This document shows, in pieces, positions 8,927 through 20,061 of a stretch of 64,000 nt of DNA; the stretch's first letter is position 1; each line of letters opens with the position of its first letter. This DNA is from Brettanomyces bruxellensis. Taxonomy: Eukaryota; Ascomycota; Pichiomycetes; Pichiales; Pichiaceae. The stretch lies in assembly GCF_011074885.1 (NCBI RefSeq), contig NC_054690.1, forward strand, positions 1,121,001 through 1,185,000, in the 5' to 3' direction. The notes below the pieces were generated by a model. It was not told where the DNA came from. It worked only from the letters and a program-made list of their open reading frames with translations, and ran no database searches. A program made the translations under genes and the position numbers.

Positions 8927-9936
8927 TTTCTTTTTTTTATGTGTATTCTGAAATGAGCCGATGTTGTGCTTAAAAAGCTATGCAAAGTAGACAAATAAAA
9001 TGGCGGATTGGTAGATCGTCTCTTATTATCGAGTTAACGAAACGATAACCTCAACGAACTTAAGCCTCTCTATGTTACCACCTGTGAAAAGACGTTCAAT
9101 TTAATGAGTCCTTTCCGTACCACTAATGGAGGTTTGGAAGCACCAGTGACAGGTAAACTTTATGCTTGTATTTTCAATGATAGGAATCCTGACAATGTTA
9201 TTCTGGTATGAACACTTGTCGGGTTGGATAAAACGTTGGAATATCTCAGGGAAAAAAAGTAGTTTATAAATATAAAAAATTATATATATATATAATATGA
9301 TATAATATAATTTAATATATAACTCCACAAAACCTGAATAGAAAAAAAAGACAACGGAAATATAAATAAGAAATTTCCTAAAAAGGACTTAATTGGCCGC
9401 ACTGCCGTTGATGATGCAAAAGGGAAAAAGGCTTGGTATTTATAGGTTCGCGAGTTTGCCTCTTTTTCGTGAACAAACAATAGAATTTCTTCGGAGTGGG
9501 AAAATTTTCACCTTTTACACAAAGGTGACGATGGGCTTGGACCGGTACAAAGCCAAAATCTGGAGAGACCTTAAATTTAACGGACTTCTTAAGTCAATAT
9601 ATTATCCACAAAGATATGCACAGAGAGACTTTTTCTTTATCTTTATGTTGTTATTTAAGGATATCTTTACGTCTTGATATAAATTAATTAGATGTATTTA
9701 TTACCTCACGTACGTGTGCGGAGCATTGGCAGATAAACTTTAGGGGGAAAAAAGTACTTTCTATTCTTATCCTATATCAGGATGTGAGATTTCGGCCCTT
9801 TTTTTTTCGCGTGTCGCGTCAGACATACAGCAATCAGTTCGCCTAGTATAAATAACAATTTGCAGATCAATATGGTTTTTACAGTTGAAAGATTAGATAA
9901 TTGAAACAAGAACATTTGTTCATCAAAATATGAAAT
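8927..9936. promoter_or_regulatory. Divergent promoter region SPT15 / SCC4
   Basis: 1 kb without a convincing gene. It holds an almost pure AT block at about 9272-9322 (TATATATATAATATGATATAA type), a TATAAATA element near 9847 ahead of SCC4, and two short upstream ORFs in the probable SCC4 leader (9872-9904 and 9930-9947). The open frames at 9101-9328 and 9393-9677 have AT-driven or unlikely compositions and were not called. Confidence 0.5.
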
Positions 9937-9947
9937 ATGCCCTTTGA
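9930..9947 (+). promoter_or_regulatory. uORF overlapping the SCC4 start codon
   Basis: ATG at 9930 opens a five-codon frame ending in TGA at 9945-9947, 7 bases upstream of and overlapping the SCC4 ATG at 9937. If included in the mRNA it would lower initiation at the main start. Confidence 0.4.
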
Positions 9948-12057
9948 CTCTCAACAAAAAATCACTTTGTTGATTAATGCAAGTGATCATTTGCTTGAAA
10001 ATGCGCACAAGTTTGGTTATTCTACTTTCAAATCGCAAAGTCGTTTGAACACATATAACAGATACATCAAGTCCTCATTAAACTGTTTAATTACTCTTGT
10101 CACAACTTATAAATCGTCATTGGATACATCTACGGAAAGCAAACTTTGTTATAAGTTAGCACAATTATTGTTCAGTGAGACTAGTTGTTTTGATTTGGCT
10201 TTAGAATACTGTACAAGAGGAATTCAGATATGTGCGAGATCCGGTGATCTTTATCGTACAAAAATACGACTTGAACTTCTTAGTTTTGAAATTCAATACC
10301 GAGAGGACAGAAGTTTTGGCCGCAAGAGTACATTAAAGTATTTAAACACTTTGTTTGATCAAGTACCTGAGTTTTCTCCGAACTTGAGAAGCTACCTCTT
10401 ATTTGTTAAATACAGGTATTTTGGAATGAACTTTAGTGAAGAACAGCGAGTCACCCTCTTAGAAACATGTATGAATGATATAGCTAAACTTGTGAATGGC
10501 GAAAACTTCTCGCTTTACTGTTTAGTGCAGCTGGAATATGTCAAAGAGCTTCTTAATCAGCATAAACCTATCGGTAACATAAGGGCAGCTTTTGAGCGTT
10601 TGCAGTACAAGCTTGAAAGCGATGATGCATTGAGCTGCTTGTTGCCTGTTCAGATTAGAGCTAGTGTCCTACTTCTTGATTTTATTATCCTATCCCAAGA
10701 GAATAATCTGGAGGATTCTAAGAGCAAAATTGTTATCATAAGCGGATTCATCAAGAAAATATCTCAGGACCCTTCTAACGGTTGGGGTCAGAATTCGAAG
10801 TTCAGAATTGATATAGGGCTTCAGGATTTGCATAATCACTCTTTTAGAATGCCGTTGGATGTGAGCTGGCTCACATCTAAAGAGTTTGTGGCACTCGCTT
10901 ATTTTTATTTTGGTGTTTCTTACCTCCCAAAATCATGGGATGGGCACAATCGTACTGAAAAGTTACTCTTCCGGTGTCAAACCATCTTGGAGAAGTTGGA
11001 TCAAGAGAGAATTGGTGTTATTTCTCCCGTTGATCTGGAAAAAAATGTTCTAGGCAGAAGATTAATGTCACTTTTAATTAACTCATATGCAATACTTTCA
11101 TCGATGCAATCTGGACATCTCAAGGAAAGAGACGTTGACAATCCATTTAACAAACAAATTGTACAATTTATTGAAGACTATGATGGGAGCAAATTCTCTT
11201 CACAGGAATTGGTTGTGTACCACAAAATGGTGCCAATTCTTTTCTACCTTTGGGCCTTGTATTACCAGCAAAATGGGGATTTCAACAGAGCAAAGTACTA
11301 TTACTTGAAGGTTCGTGAACTTCATTCATCGATCCATAATGAATTGAGTGCAGAAGAATTCTTCAGTGATTCCATGATGGTCACTTTTCTTCAGCTGGGA
11401 TCTGGACTGAGTGGTTCTATGTTTGAATCTAAGGGTCTGAAATCTGAACTATATGTTGTATGCACGCTAAATCTTTTGTCTATTGTTCTCTATGAACTGT
11501 TTGTGTTACGGGAAAATGCTGTATTGCAAACAGACTCGGGCTACAAACAATACATTGGCAAGCTTTCTGATTCCTTAAATCTTAAGGATTTGTTGACTAA
11601 AGAACTTCAGAACATTGATATTAGCAAAAAAAGCAGCACCACGGATAAACTGTTACTTCGATACACAATATTATGCTTGGAGTATGCTGCAGATGAATCT
11701 AAGGAATGTTTGACTGACAAAGATTTTCAGGATATCGATGAGATATCGCATATTTCACCGTTTCTAGTGTCGGTGATGTATTACATTGCGGGAAAAACGT
11801 TTAAATTTAGTCGTCTCAGACCTGAGGTTGACAATATCAACTCTCGGGTCAAATTATTTTCAAAGTCCTATCAAGAATCGATGAAATCGCTGGCGCATCC
11901 GAATATGATTGGATATATGTCAACGCTTCAAATATACTCGATTATCCGTTCGTACAGGAACTATTTTGATGAAAAGCAACTCTGTGCCGTAGAACAGCAG
12001 TTGAAAGAATTAAGGCCGATGGGAAGAGAAGACAGTAATGTAAAACAAGAAAAATAA
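9937..12057 (+). CDS. SCC4: Cohesin loading factor Scc4/MAU2-like
   Basis: 706 residues, all helical in character, with TPR-like stretches such as 'LCYKLAQLLFSETSCFDLALEYCTRGIQ' (split here) and 'NGDFNRAKYYYLKVREL'. This agrees with the Scc4/MAU2 superhelix that wraps the N-terminus of Scc2 and targets cohesin to chromatin. Yeast Scc4 is about 624 residues. Sequence similarity alone is modest, but the neighbour is decisive: SPT15 lies divergently next door, as SCC4 (YER147C) and SPT15 (YER148W) do in S. cerevisiae. The ATG at 9937 is preceded by a TATAAATA box about 90 bp upstream and by two uORFs. Confidence 0.8.
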   Translation: MPFDSQQKITLLINASDHLLENAHKFGYSTFKSQSRLNTYNRYIKSSLNCLITLVTTYKSSLDTSTESKLCYKLAQLLFSETSCFDLALEYCTRGIQICARSGDLYRTKIRLELLSFEIQYREDRSFGRKSTLKYLNTLFDQVPEFSPNLRSYLLFVKYRYFGMNFSEEQRVTLLETCMNDIAKLVNGENFSLYCLVQLEYVKELLNQHKPIGNIRAAFERLQYKLESDDALSCLLPVQIRASVLLLDFIILSQENNLEDSKSKIVIISGFIKKISQDPSNGWGQNSKFRIDIGLQDLHNHSFRMPLDVSWLTSKEFVALAYFYFGVSYLPKSWDGHNRTEKLLFRCQTILEKLDQERIGVISPVDLEKNVLGRRLMSLLINSYAILSSMQSGHLKERDVDNPFNKQIVQFIEDYDGSKFSSQELVVYHKMVPILFYLWALYYQQNGDFNRAKYYYLKVRELHSSIHNELSAEEFFSDSMMVTFLQLGSGLSGSMFESKGLKSELYVVCTLNLLSIVLYELFVLRENAVLQTDSGYKQYIGKLSDSLNLKDLLTKELQNIDISKKSSTTDKLLLRYTILCLEYAADESKECLTDKDFQDIDEISHISPFLVSVMYYIAGKTFKFSRLRPEVDNINSRVKLFSKSYQESMKSLAHPNMIGYMSTLQIYSIIRSYRNYFDEKQLCAVEQQLKELRPMGREDSNVKQEK

Positions 12058-12265
12058 CTACTGTTCCATACACTTATGTATAATAATTATTAATATTTTT
12101 TTCTTTAATATATTAGATGCTATAAAATACGGGAGCAACCCAAATGTATAAATGATCAAATGCATCTAAAAGTATCGAGAAACAACAACAACGAAATATG
12201 AAAATCAAAACGAAAATCAAAATAAGAATAACAACAACCTAAAAAAACGCCCAAGACATGTATGC

Positions 12266-15200
12266 TTATTTCTCTTCAGGGGCTTCGCTTTCTGGTCTCT
12301 TAGCAGTAGACTTCAATTGAGACTCATCCTTAACCCTGTCCTTCTTCTTTGGAACTCTGAAAAGCCAGTAGAGGGCAAATGAACCTATCACGTTAACTGC
12401 AATATAGCAAATGAAAATACCCCAGTCTCTCCAGCGGTGTGCGTATTCAATGTGAATAGAGGCTAGGAAGGTATCAGTAGAGCTCAATGTGCAGAACTGG
12501 CACATATCGGTACTGTTCTCGTTGGTCAAATAACCGCCAGCAACAGAAATGTACTTTTCCATGTATTCACCACAAGTTTGTCCTTCTAGTGGAGGGAAAG
12601 AAACCAACTCGTCCGCCTTGCAAACGACATTGTTTCTACCGATACCAGCAGAGAGAATGGAAGAAACCCAGTAAGTGAATGGAGAAACTCTATACATGAA
12701 AATCCAGAAACCAGTTGGGTAAAGAAGAACACCACAGAAGTTCAAGGCCATGGTGAATAATAAAACAGCAATGTGGGCAGCGTTCTCCCTCCTCTCAATA
12801 CCAGCTATACACATCTGTCCAAGAGTCGAACCGTACAAGAAGAAACTCGTGATAAGAAGCCATGTGAGTGCACCTCTTTCCGCAACCGAGTGAGTTGGAG
12901 TAGCATTGGTGTACAATCCGATTGGGTAGTACCACGAGAAATAGCCAATGGTTCCCACCAAGAAATCCCAAGGAACCTCAGCAGTCAATTCTGAGGAAAT
13001 GAAGACCGACCAGGTAAATGTCTTTGAAGGACGCTCACGAACCTCATAAATATCACGCTGATCAGTGTACTGAGGAAGCATTTGGTTGATAAGCGTTGGA
13101 ACAATGACGGCGAACATGAAGATGGCAAGCATCTGATTCTGCATACCTTGCAAGGAGGTTCCAGCTTTGAAGAAGGAAAAACCGTTGAACAACGAAGTGA
13201 AGATAGTCAAGTAAACCTTAGACCAGACAAACGATGGAGTTCTCCAATACTGCTGGAAGGCACGGATAGTGACATACTTGTACTGGGTCCACCAATTTGA
13301 GGCAAACTCTCTCATTTCCTGCGGAGAGGTGCTAACAGGTTTCTTAGAAAGTTCAACTTCCATTTCGTTCAACTCATCACGCACAGCAGCCCTTTCCTCC
13401 GAGTTCATCCAAACTTCATGGTAGTCCTGAGAGGCGTGGGAACCAGGTGCAGCACCAATAACTTCTAACATCCATTCGGCAGGGTTTGCCTCGGGTGGAC
13501 ATTTTGGAGCACCATATTTCTCGAAGTACTGGATCAAAGTGTTACAGTTCTCACCAAGATCACCAAAGTAAACGGTTCTACCACCCCTAGCAAGGAAAAG
13601 CAAACGGTCAAACTCCTGCATAAGAATAGCAGAAGGCTGGTGAATGGTACACAAGATAGCCTGGCCGTGGTCAGCAAGCTTTCTCATCAATTGACAAATA
13701 GACCAAGCGGTCTGGGAATCCAAACCAGAGGTAGGCTCATCAAGGAACAACAAAAGTTTAGGCTTAGCAGCCAACTCGACACCGATAGTCAATCTCTTAC
13801 GTTGCTCAACGTTCAAACCTTCACCTGCAACACCGACAATGGCATCTGCATACTCACTCATCTCCAAGATCTTGATGACACTCTCAACGTAGTCATCCTT
13901 CTCACTCTTAGGAACCTCGGATGGTTGTCTCAAGTAGGCGGAGAATCTCAAAGCTTCACGAACAGTCGAAGTACGCAAATGCAAATCTTGCTGTTGAACG
14001 TAACCTGTAGACCGCTGGAATGATTTATCTCTAACACGGCCATTGACGAACATACTACCGGAAACAACACCCATGGTGACTCTGTTGGCAAGAACATCCA
14101 ACAAGGTAGTCTTACCGGCACCAGATGCTCCCATAAGAGCGGTCAACGTGCCCGGCTTAACCCAACCATCCACATGCTCCAAAATACGTCTTGTTTCAGT
14201 CTTGATCTGAACTTCGTAACAAACATCGCGCCAATGGAAAATATCGTTACCAACAACCAACTTGCCAACATCATCACCACTGCCAGAATCGCCGCTTTCC
14301 ATCTCTTCCTTGATTCCAGCTGGTTTCTCAGAAGATGAGTATCCGGCCTCAATATCATCGCGGTTGCCGCCAGGAATCTTCTTCTCCTTTCTGAGCTTCT
14401 TCAATGTCGATCTCTGGAAAACAATGATCTCACCCTTCTGCATTGCACCTCTGTTGGTCTCAACAAGCCACAAGTACAAGAACATGAAGAAGACAGCGTA
14501 ACCGATGGCAATGCCGAAGTTTCTCCACTTGTGGTCAATCTTGTAACGGAACGAATCGAAGATGTATGCATCACCGTTGACGTACTTGCTACCAGCAACT
14601 GAGGAAACAGCAGAGCAAACCTTATTTTTCATCGGTGCATTATCATACGCGGGCACAAAGGCAGAGCATGTGAATTCAATTCCGGTAAACTCATTAGCAA
14701 TCAACGCCTCAAAGACATACGCAATCGGGTCGATGTAGTTAATCCATCTGGACCAGCCATGCATAGTTGGTGTTGGTAGAACGAAACCGGTGTAAATAAC
14801 AAGGGCGGCAAGAATCACGGCATCTGGTGTCATGGACTCAGACAAAGTCTTGAAGCACGAACCAATAGAACGGAAAATGTTCGACATGATCAAAGTAGCG
14901 ACGAAGTTCATCAAGAGATAGTAGAAGAATCTTCCAGCATTCCGCCTGAAGTGAACCATGAAGTAGAAGATAAGGTTAAAGGCAATACACGTGAGAATCT
15001 TTGGAGGTAACTCCGTGATGATGGATGCAAAAGCGTCGGCAGAAGGATGATACAACGCATATTTCTTGTGTTTCTCAACGATAGGCCTGGCTTCAAACAA
15101 TGCCATAACCTCGTTCAAGGAAGCGAATGCGTTAAACAAGACGGCGAAGAACATGGAAGCGGTACGGTAGTAGAAGTCTCCGGTTACAGGCTGCAAATTG

Positions 15201-16843
15201 TAGAACAACGAAGAAAGAATCAAACCCATGACGGTGTTACCGACAACGGAGAAGATGGTGACAGACGGATCACCCTTCAAACGCCACATATTCCTCCGCA
15301 TGATCTCCTTAATCTGCATGGCGTAAGAAACTCTGAATGGAGAGCCTGGACGTGAATGCTTGGACTGCTTGATAACATGAGCCTCGTGGTATTTCTCTCC
15401 GGTATTCAACTCCTCGCAACGCTTGAAGTACGAGTCCAACTTCTTTAGAAGCTCTGCATACTCAGGAGAGCTCTTCCAGTAGTCCTCGAACTCCTTTGGA
15501 GTTCTTGGAACCTTGTTTTCGAAGCCCTTCTTAGCAACACGCTCAGCTGGAGAAGTCAACGAGGTAAGGAAGTCGGCAGTGGTCTGTCTCTGTGGACACT
15601 GGTAACCCATCCTCTCGAAGAACTGCTTTGCCTCAGTACCAGGACCGTAATAAATCTGGCGGCCCTCGTACAAGAGAATGACGTTATCGAAAAGATCGTA
15701 AGCATCCTGAGAGCACTGGTAGATGGCAATGAGAGGAGTTGTGTCCAGAAGAGCAGCACTTGTCTTCAAAGCCTTGATGAACTCCAAAGCAGTGGCTGCA
15801 TCCAAACCTCTGGTGGCGTTATCCCAGCACTGGATGTTGGAACCACAAAGAGAGACCTCAGCAATGGAAACACGCTTTCTCTCACCACCAGACACACCTC
15901 TGATAAAGTTGTCTCCGACCTTGGTGTTGTAAGTGTGCGACAAACCGTACATGGCCATGTAGACCTTAGTCATGTGGTCTGCATATTGCTCTCTTGTGAT
16001 GCCTGCAGGTCTGTTTTCAGGAGTACGCAACCTGGCGGCAAACTGCAAGGTCTGGCCAACGGTCAAGTGGGGGAAGTGGTCGTCCGTCTCGGCCGAGTAC
16101 ACAACCTCACCCCTGAAGTGCTTCTGGATATCTTCTGGAGTCAAACCGTCATAGCTGATTCTAGAATTCTCATCGATCTTGAAACCATAAGTCTGCGAGG
16201 CAATGGTTCTCAACAAAGTGGAACAACCGGCACCGGGACGTCCCAAGACAACAGTGAGGTTACCTGGCTCGATGACTGCATCCATAGGCTTCAAAATGTC
16301 AAAGTAACGGGAAGTGTCTCTCGAGCGGAAATACTTGAAGTAGAAATCCTTGGAAAGTTTCAATGCCAAACTAGCAAACGTGGGCTGGAAGTCTGCGTCC
16401 GAAGAGACGCCTCGAGCACACAAATTCTGGTAGGCAATACCCAAGGAAGTTGGTCTGTAAAAAGTAGTATCACTGTTGAGAAGTTTCCGCATGTTTTTCA
16501 CCCAGAAACGGGAATTGAAATTATCCGAGTCTGGGTCCAATCTTGGATCAATCTCTGGATTGTCAGCAGCATCATATGGAATAGTACCAGGAACCTGCGA
16601 CATCGATGTAATTGTTCTAAGCAAATCACTTTTCACTGTTCCTGTTCCAACACCTCCGTTAGTACTCACCTCGGTCAAATTTCCCGAGGCCATGCTTTGA
16701 TGAGTAATCTCACGGGCCAAGTCCCGGACCCTCGAGTCAACGTTATCATCGAATCCCTCATAAGGTTGAGCCTCCGACTCAGTATCGGAATTCGACTTCA
16801 CCTGAATTTTTTCGCCGGTGAAAGCTTGTGGATCTTCCGACAT
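12266..16843 (-). CDS. PDR-type ABC multidrug exporter (Pdr5/Cdr1-like)
   Basis: 1525 residues, the usual (NBD-TMD)x2 full transporter of the fungal PDR subfamily. NBD1 has the degenerate Walker A 'GRPGAGCSTLLRT' (Cys for Lys, about residue 201), signature 'VSGGERKRVSIAE' and altered Walker B 'CWDNATRGLD'. NBD2 has a normal Walker A 'GASGAGKTTLLDVLA' (about 903), the degenerate linker 'LNVEQRKRLTIGVE' and Walker B 'LLLFLDEPTSGLD'. This asymmetry is typical of Pdr5/Cdr1. The N-terminus 'YEGFDDNVDSRVRDLAREIT' also matches Pdr5/Cdr1. It would expel azoles and other hydrophobic drugs at the plasma membrane. Which Pdr5/Cdr1 paralogue it is cannot be told here. It lies head-to-head with a MATE exporter across 3.2 kb. 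Confidence 0.96.
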   Translation of the reverse strand: MSEDPQAFTGEKIQVKSNSDTESEAQPYEGFDDNVDSRVRDLAREITHQSMASGNLTEVSTNGGVGTGTVKSDLLRTITSMSQVPGTIPYDAADNPEIDPRLDPDSDNFNSRFWVKNMRKLLNSDTTFYRPTSLGIAYQNLCARGVSSDADFQPTFASLALKLSKDFYFKYFRSRDTSRYFDILKPMDAVIEPGNLTVVLGRPGAGCSTLLRTIASQTYGFKIDENSRISYDGLTPEDIQKHFRGEVVYSAETDDHFPHLTVGQTLQFAARLRTPENRPAGITREQYADHMTKVYMAMYGLSHTYNTKVGDNFIRGVSGGERKRVSIAEVSLCGSNIQCWDNATRGLDAATALEFIKALKTSAALLDTTPLIAIYQCSQDAYDLFDNVILLYEGRQIYYGPGTEAKQFFERMGYQCPQRQTTADFLTSLTSPAERVAKKGFENKVPRTPKEFEDYWKSSPEYAELLKKLDSYFKRCEELNTGEKYHEAHVIKQSKHSRPGSPFRVSYAMQIKEIMRRNMWRLKGDPSVTIFSVVGNTVMGLILSSLFYNLQPVTGDFYYRTASMFFAVLFNAFASLNEVMALFEARPIVEKHKKYALYHPSADAFASIITELPPKILTCIAFNLIFYFMVHFRRNAGRFFYYLLMNFVATLIMSNIFRSIGSCFKTLSESMTPDAVILAALVIYTGFVLPTPTMHGWSRWINYIDPIAYVFEALIANEFTGIEFTCSAFVPAYDNAPMKNKVCSAVSSVAGSKYVNGDAYIFDSFRYKIDHKWRNFGIAIGYAVFFMFLYLWLVETNRGAMQKGEIIVFQRSTLKKLRKEKKIPGGNRDDIEAGYSSSEKPAGIKEEMESGDSGSGDDVGKLVVGNDIFHWRDVCYEVQIKTETRRILEHVDGWVKPGTLTALMGASGAGKTTLLDVLANRVTMGVVSGSMFVNGRVRDKSFQRSTGYVQQQDLHLRTSTVREALRFSAYLRQPSEVPKSEKDDYVESVIKILEMSEYADAIVGVAGEGLNVEQRKRLTIGVELAAKPKLLLFLDEPTSGLDSQTAWSICQLMRKLADHGQAILCTIHQPSAILMQEFDRLLFLARGGRTVYFGDLGENCNTLIQYFEKYGAPKCPPEANPAEWMLEVIGAAPGSHASQDYHEVWMNSEERAAVRDELNEMEVELSKKPVSTSPQEMREFASNWWTQYKYVTIRAFQQYWRTPSFVWSKVYLTIFTSLFNGFSFFKAGTSLQGMQNQMLAIFMFAVIVPTLINQMLPQYTDQRDIYEVRERPSKTFTWSVFISSELTAEVPWDFLVGTIGYFSWYYPIGLYTNATPTHSVAERGALTWLLITSFFLYGSTLGQMCIAGIERRENAAHIAVLLFTMALNFCGVLLYPTGFWIFMYRVSPFTYWVSSILSAGIGRNNVVCKADELVSFPPLEGQTCGEYMEKYISVAGGYLTNENSTDMCQFCTLSSTDTFLASIHIEYAHRWRDWGIFICYIAVNVIGSFALYWLFRVPKKKDRVKDESQLKSTAKRPESEAPEEK

Positions 16844-19800
16844 TATGAAAGAATTGGTATCTAATTAAAATAACTTTGGTAACCTTGAATTGAATTAATT
16901 GTGTTTTTTTTCTTCTTTTTCGCCGCGCGCCTTTCTCGTGGTCGTTTGTCTATGCAGGAGAAAAAAAAAGTTAAGGAAAATTAAGTGGCGTCTTCAATTA
17001 GGGTATGATAAATTTTGAATTGAGCAAGAAGGGAATTCTTCCAGATTATTTTCCGTATTCAAAACTGAAGAACGATCAAATGGACTCGGTTAAAATTGCT
17101 TGTATATCTAATAACGAGTACTCCGTCTCTTTCTGCGATGGATATGTTAATTGAAAAAAAGGTTTTGTAGTTCTGTGATTTTTCTGATTCGTATAGCTAG
17201 CTGATTACTTTTCTCTTCCGCTTATGAAAGCTAATCTCAAGCAATGAAACTCAAGCAGCCCTAAAAGTGAGAAGAATTGTTACTCTTTGAGATAACAACT
17301 TGAAAGGTATGTACTTTTATGGGGGTAATGTCTGTAAGAGCAACTGCGGAAGGAACTTCTATAATATATATAACAACCGAAAAAATTTTAGAAAACTTTG
17401 CTCTGGATCTAAGTCTAGTTATCACCGAGGTGGAATGGCTGCTATTGCCTATGTGTTTATTTATTCTTTCCATTTCAAAACACACTTCTATATTGTTCTA
17501 CCTCAGCTTTAAACAGTAAATTTAATATTTTCGCTATTTTTCCCACTATTTATTTGTTCGGAACTGTTTTTCTACTTCCGAGAATCTTCTAAGTTACCGA
17601 GGATGGCTAACTAATTTAAGCTTCGAAATTTTTTTTTTTTAATATTTTTCACTTCCCTGTGCACTTATCAGTAATAGCCGAGCCCCCCCCCAGCAGTCCC
17701 TTTTCTTTTTCTTCCCCCCCCCCATAATAATTACGAATAATTACGTCTAATCGATAACCGTCAGTTAACAAGTTCTTGGTACCTTCCTACCGTCATTTTA
17801 CATTATCTGTCTCTATCCGCTTTCTCGGATACTTTATTTTTTTTCACCATTTCTCATATTATTGAGTCTAACCCCGTTGTTCCCTTTTGCCACCTGGCAC
17901 AATTTATTGTTCCTTCCAATACTATTTTCATGTTTACATTTTGTATTGTTATCAGTTATCCACATCCATATTTCCCTATATTTTAGTTCTTATACATCTC
18001 AGATCTACGGATATCACGTTGGTGTCATCAATCTCAAATCCGTCACCAAGATTTTCCGGCCAACTGCTGTCTATTCCGAGTCCTTTTCACTCTTAGTTGT
18101 ATTATTATAGGTTTTGTTTTTTAAAATAAATAGTCACAAATGTATCAAGCTTCTATCTTCGTAATGCCTGAATTATCTGACTTTCCAATTACACCTTTAC
18201 ACAACTAGTTCATACCGATTTGGAGCCGAACACCCCCAGTTTTTTTTTCTGCCTCCTGCATTCTAAATTTTTATAAATACATAGTGGCTCATATACCAAC
18301 CTCGTACGTGGACAATGGGAAAAAACCGCCACACCCTACTTTTATATTTTAAGGGCCTTCCAGATGTAGAGCTAAATTAGGTTGTTTGGGTTTGGTTTTT
18401 TTTTGAACCCCAGTAGAGCCAAAACCCGCGAAAGAATCTTTCGTCACTTCGTATCTCTCCGTTTGCCCTATTTAGCTGCAGTCGGATTTACTTCTAATAC
18501 CCGGCCTATATCCGGACCGTAAATATAATGCATCTATGAACACAAATGTACTTGCTGGATAATTTCCGTCTGTCTTCTGGATACTAATTTGTTGAAGCTT
18601 CTGTAAACTCTTAAATGACTTTTCAATTCTTCAATCTAGCAATTATCTCTCTCCAAGATCGATATTGAAAATTCTTGACTAGCAAATGCCCATTGTTGGA
18701 ATTTTCAGCTTTCATCTTTTTCCATTTTTTTTTTTATCCGAGATGTATTTGTTCTTTCCGACTAATTCCACAACAGCCGAATATTATACTCCAGCCGTGT
18801 TTCAAGAGATCTGAGGTTGCTAAGCCCCAAAGATAACTTCGTTTCGTCTCATCTCGTTTATCTAAATGCGTCATGATAAGGTTTCTGGAATTTTCCACAA
18901 ATTTCTTTGTCGAACCGAACCACTATCGCCTTACACCTGCTTCCGAAATATTTTTGTATCCTAAATTCCTTTTTTGTATGCATCGCGGCTATCAGTGTGA
19001 TATTACACTTTTCGGTTTCTGTTGTCAAGGATTGCCTTTTTGTATAGCTTAACGTACTCAATTTTCTTTTAAACAATTTCGACTTTTCACTATTAATTTT
19101 ATAAGGTGTGTAAAGTTTAATTGAATTCCTTGTCTCTTTAATTTCATGTCCCAATTGATGTGTGACTCTGTTTAATTTTTATTCATTAATAATTCAAAAC
19201 TCGCGTTATGCAAAAACTTTAAATTTAAATTTGAGATGCGAACAATTTTTAGAACATGTAAAAATAAATAAGAGTAGAGCGGAATTTCGTTGTCGGGAAG
19301 AGTTAGACTTATGGAAAGTGTATGTTTAAGATTCTTGTATAATTCTCCTAGACTTAAATACCTATGTAAGACAGTGATAAAAATTACTTTAACAGTGCTA
19401 AAGTAATTACCAGCTCCGTGAATGCTTACGTTTATTATTACGTGTGAACAACTTTTCAGATAAATGCTTTGAACCTCATATCTTATTGGTTTAAAGCGTT
19501 AAGAATTTACCTCCAAAACTGTCACATTTCGCTTCTCTTCATATCACCTTCTTGTGCGTGACATCCCCTGAATGTGTACACCATTTTGTTTACTTTCTTT
19601 ACTGAGTAAATAGAATAGTTTATATTTATAATCAGCTTTTCTTGTTCACATAACACCAAAGCTATAGATATAATCCCGAATCTTGTAACCTTTCTATATT
19701 TCAGGTACCGCGAAACATATTGGAAAAGCTCATCCCTACACCAAACATTCTATACAAAGCAGTCATTTTTAACCGAAATTCCTCTCCTTTTTCATCATAA

Positions 19801-20061
19801 TCTCCAGTTTCCGGACTGTAATATCAATTAGGAAATATTTTCCGATGCTCATTAAAAATTCCCTCTCTCTTTTTCTCTATCGTGTGCAACTTTTATTGTT
19901 ATCTACTCAAGGCCTCTCTGTTAGCCGCTAGCAATAGTGTCTTAATTTTTTAGTTGTGCCTGGGCATATATTACATCGGATTTCTATGCAATCATAAAAC
20001 CTTCAAGTACTAAATCACTTTTTCTGATTCTTGAAGAATCTTAAGGGATGAAATTTGCCTC
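16844..20061. promoter_or_regulatory. 3.2-kb gene-free divergent region between two exporters
   Basis: No open frame here looks like a protein. It contains T-rich tracts, two C-runs (17683-17691 and 17714-17723) bracketing a T/C stretch, scattered CCG/CGG-bearing sites, a CCCCT element near 19565, and a uORF at 20048-20065 touching the MATE start. It is presumably the control region of both the PDR-type pump (leftward) and the MATE gene (rightward). I found no exact TCCGYGGA pleiotropic-drug element. Its unusual length also leaves room for a non-coding RNA or other chromosomal element that I cannot recognise. Confidence 0.5.
17683..17723 (+). repeat. Paired poly(C) runs
   Basis: Nine C (17683-17691), then a C/T-rich spacer, then ten C (17714-17723), in an otherwise AT-rich region. 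Such runs are prone to slippage. Confidence 0.8.

Noticed and set aside
9101..9677. Short ORFs in the SPT15/SCC4 spacer
   Set aside because: One is dominated by Tyr/Ile from an AT-repeat; neither resembles a protein.
15935..16864. 309-codon ORF on the plus strand opposite the PDR-type pump
   Set aside because: Lies wholly antisense to a certain ABC-transporter coding region; no recognisable protein; a codon-bias shadow.
18340..18350. Perfect match to the S. cerevisiae ARS core (TTTTATATTTT)
   Set aside because: Expected by chance in AT-rich DNA, and the consensus need not apply in this yeast.
19413..19420. TCCGTGAA, one mismatch to a pleiotropic drug response element
   Set aside because: Single imperfect match over 3.2 kb, far from the ABC transporter; not supportable.
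16844..20061. Centromere in the long gene-free region
   Set aside because: No inverted repeats or recognisable centromere elements; length alone is not evidence.
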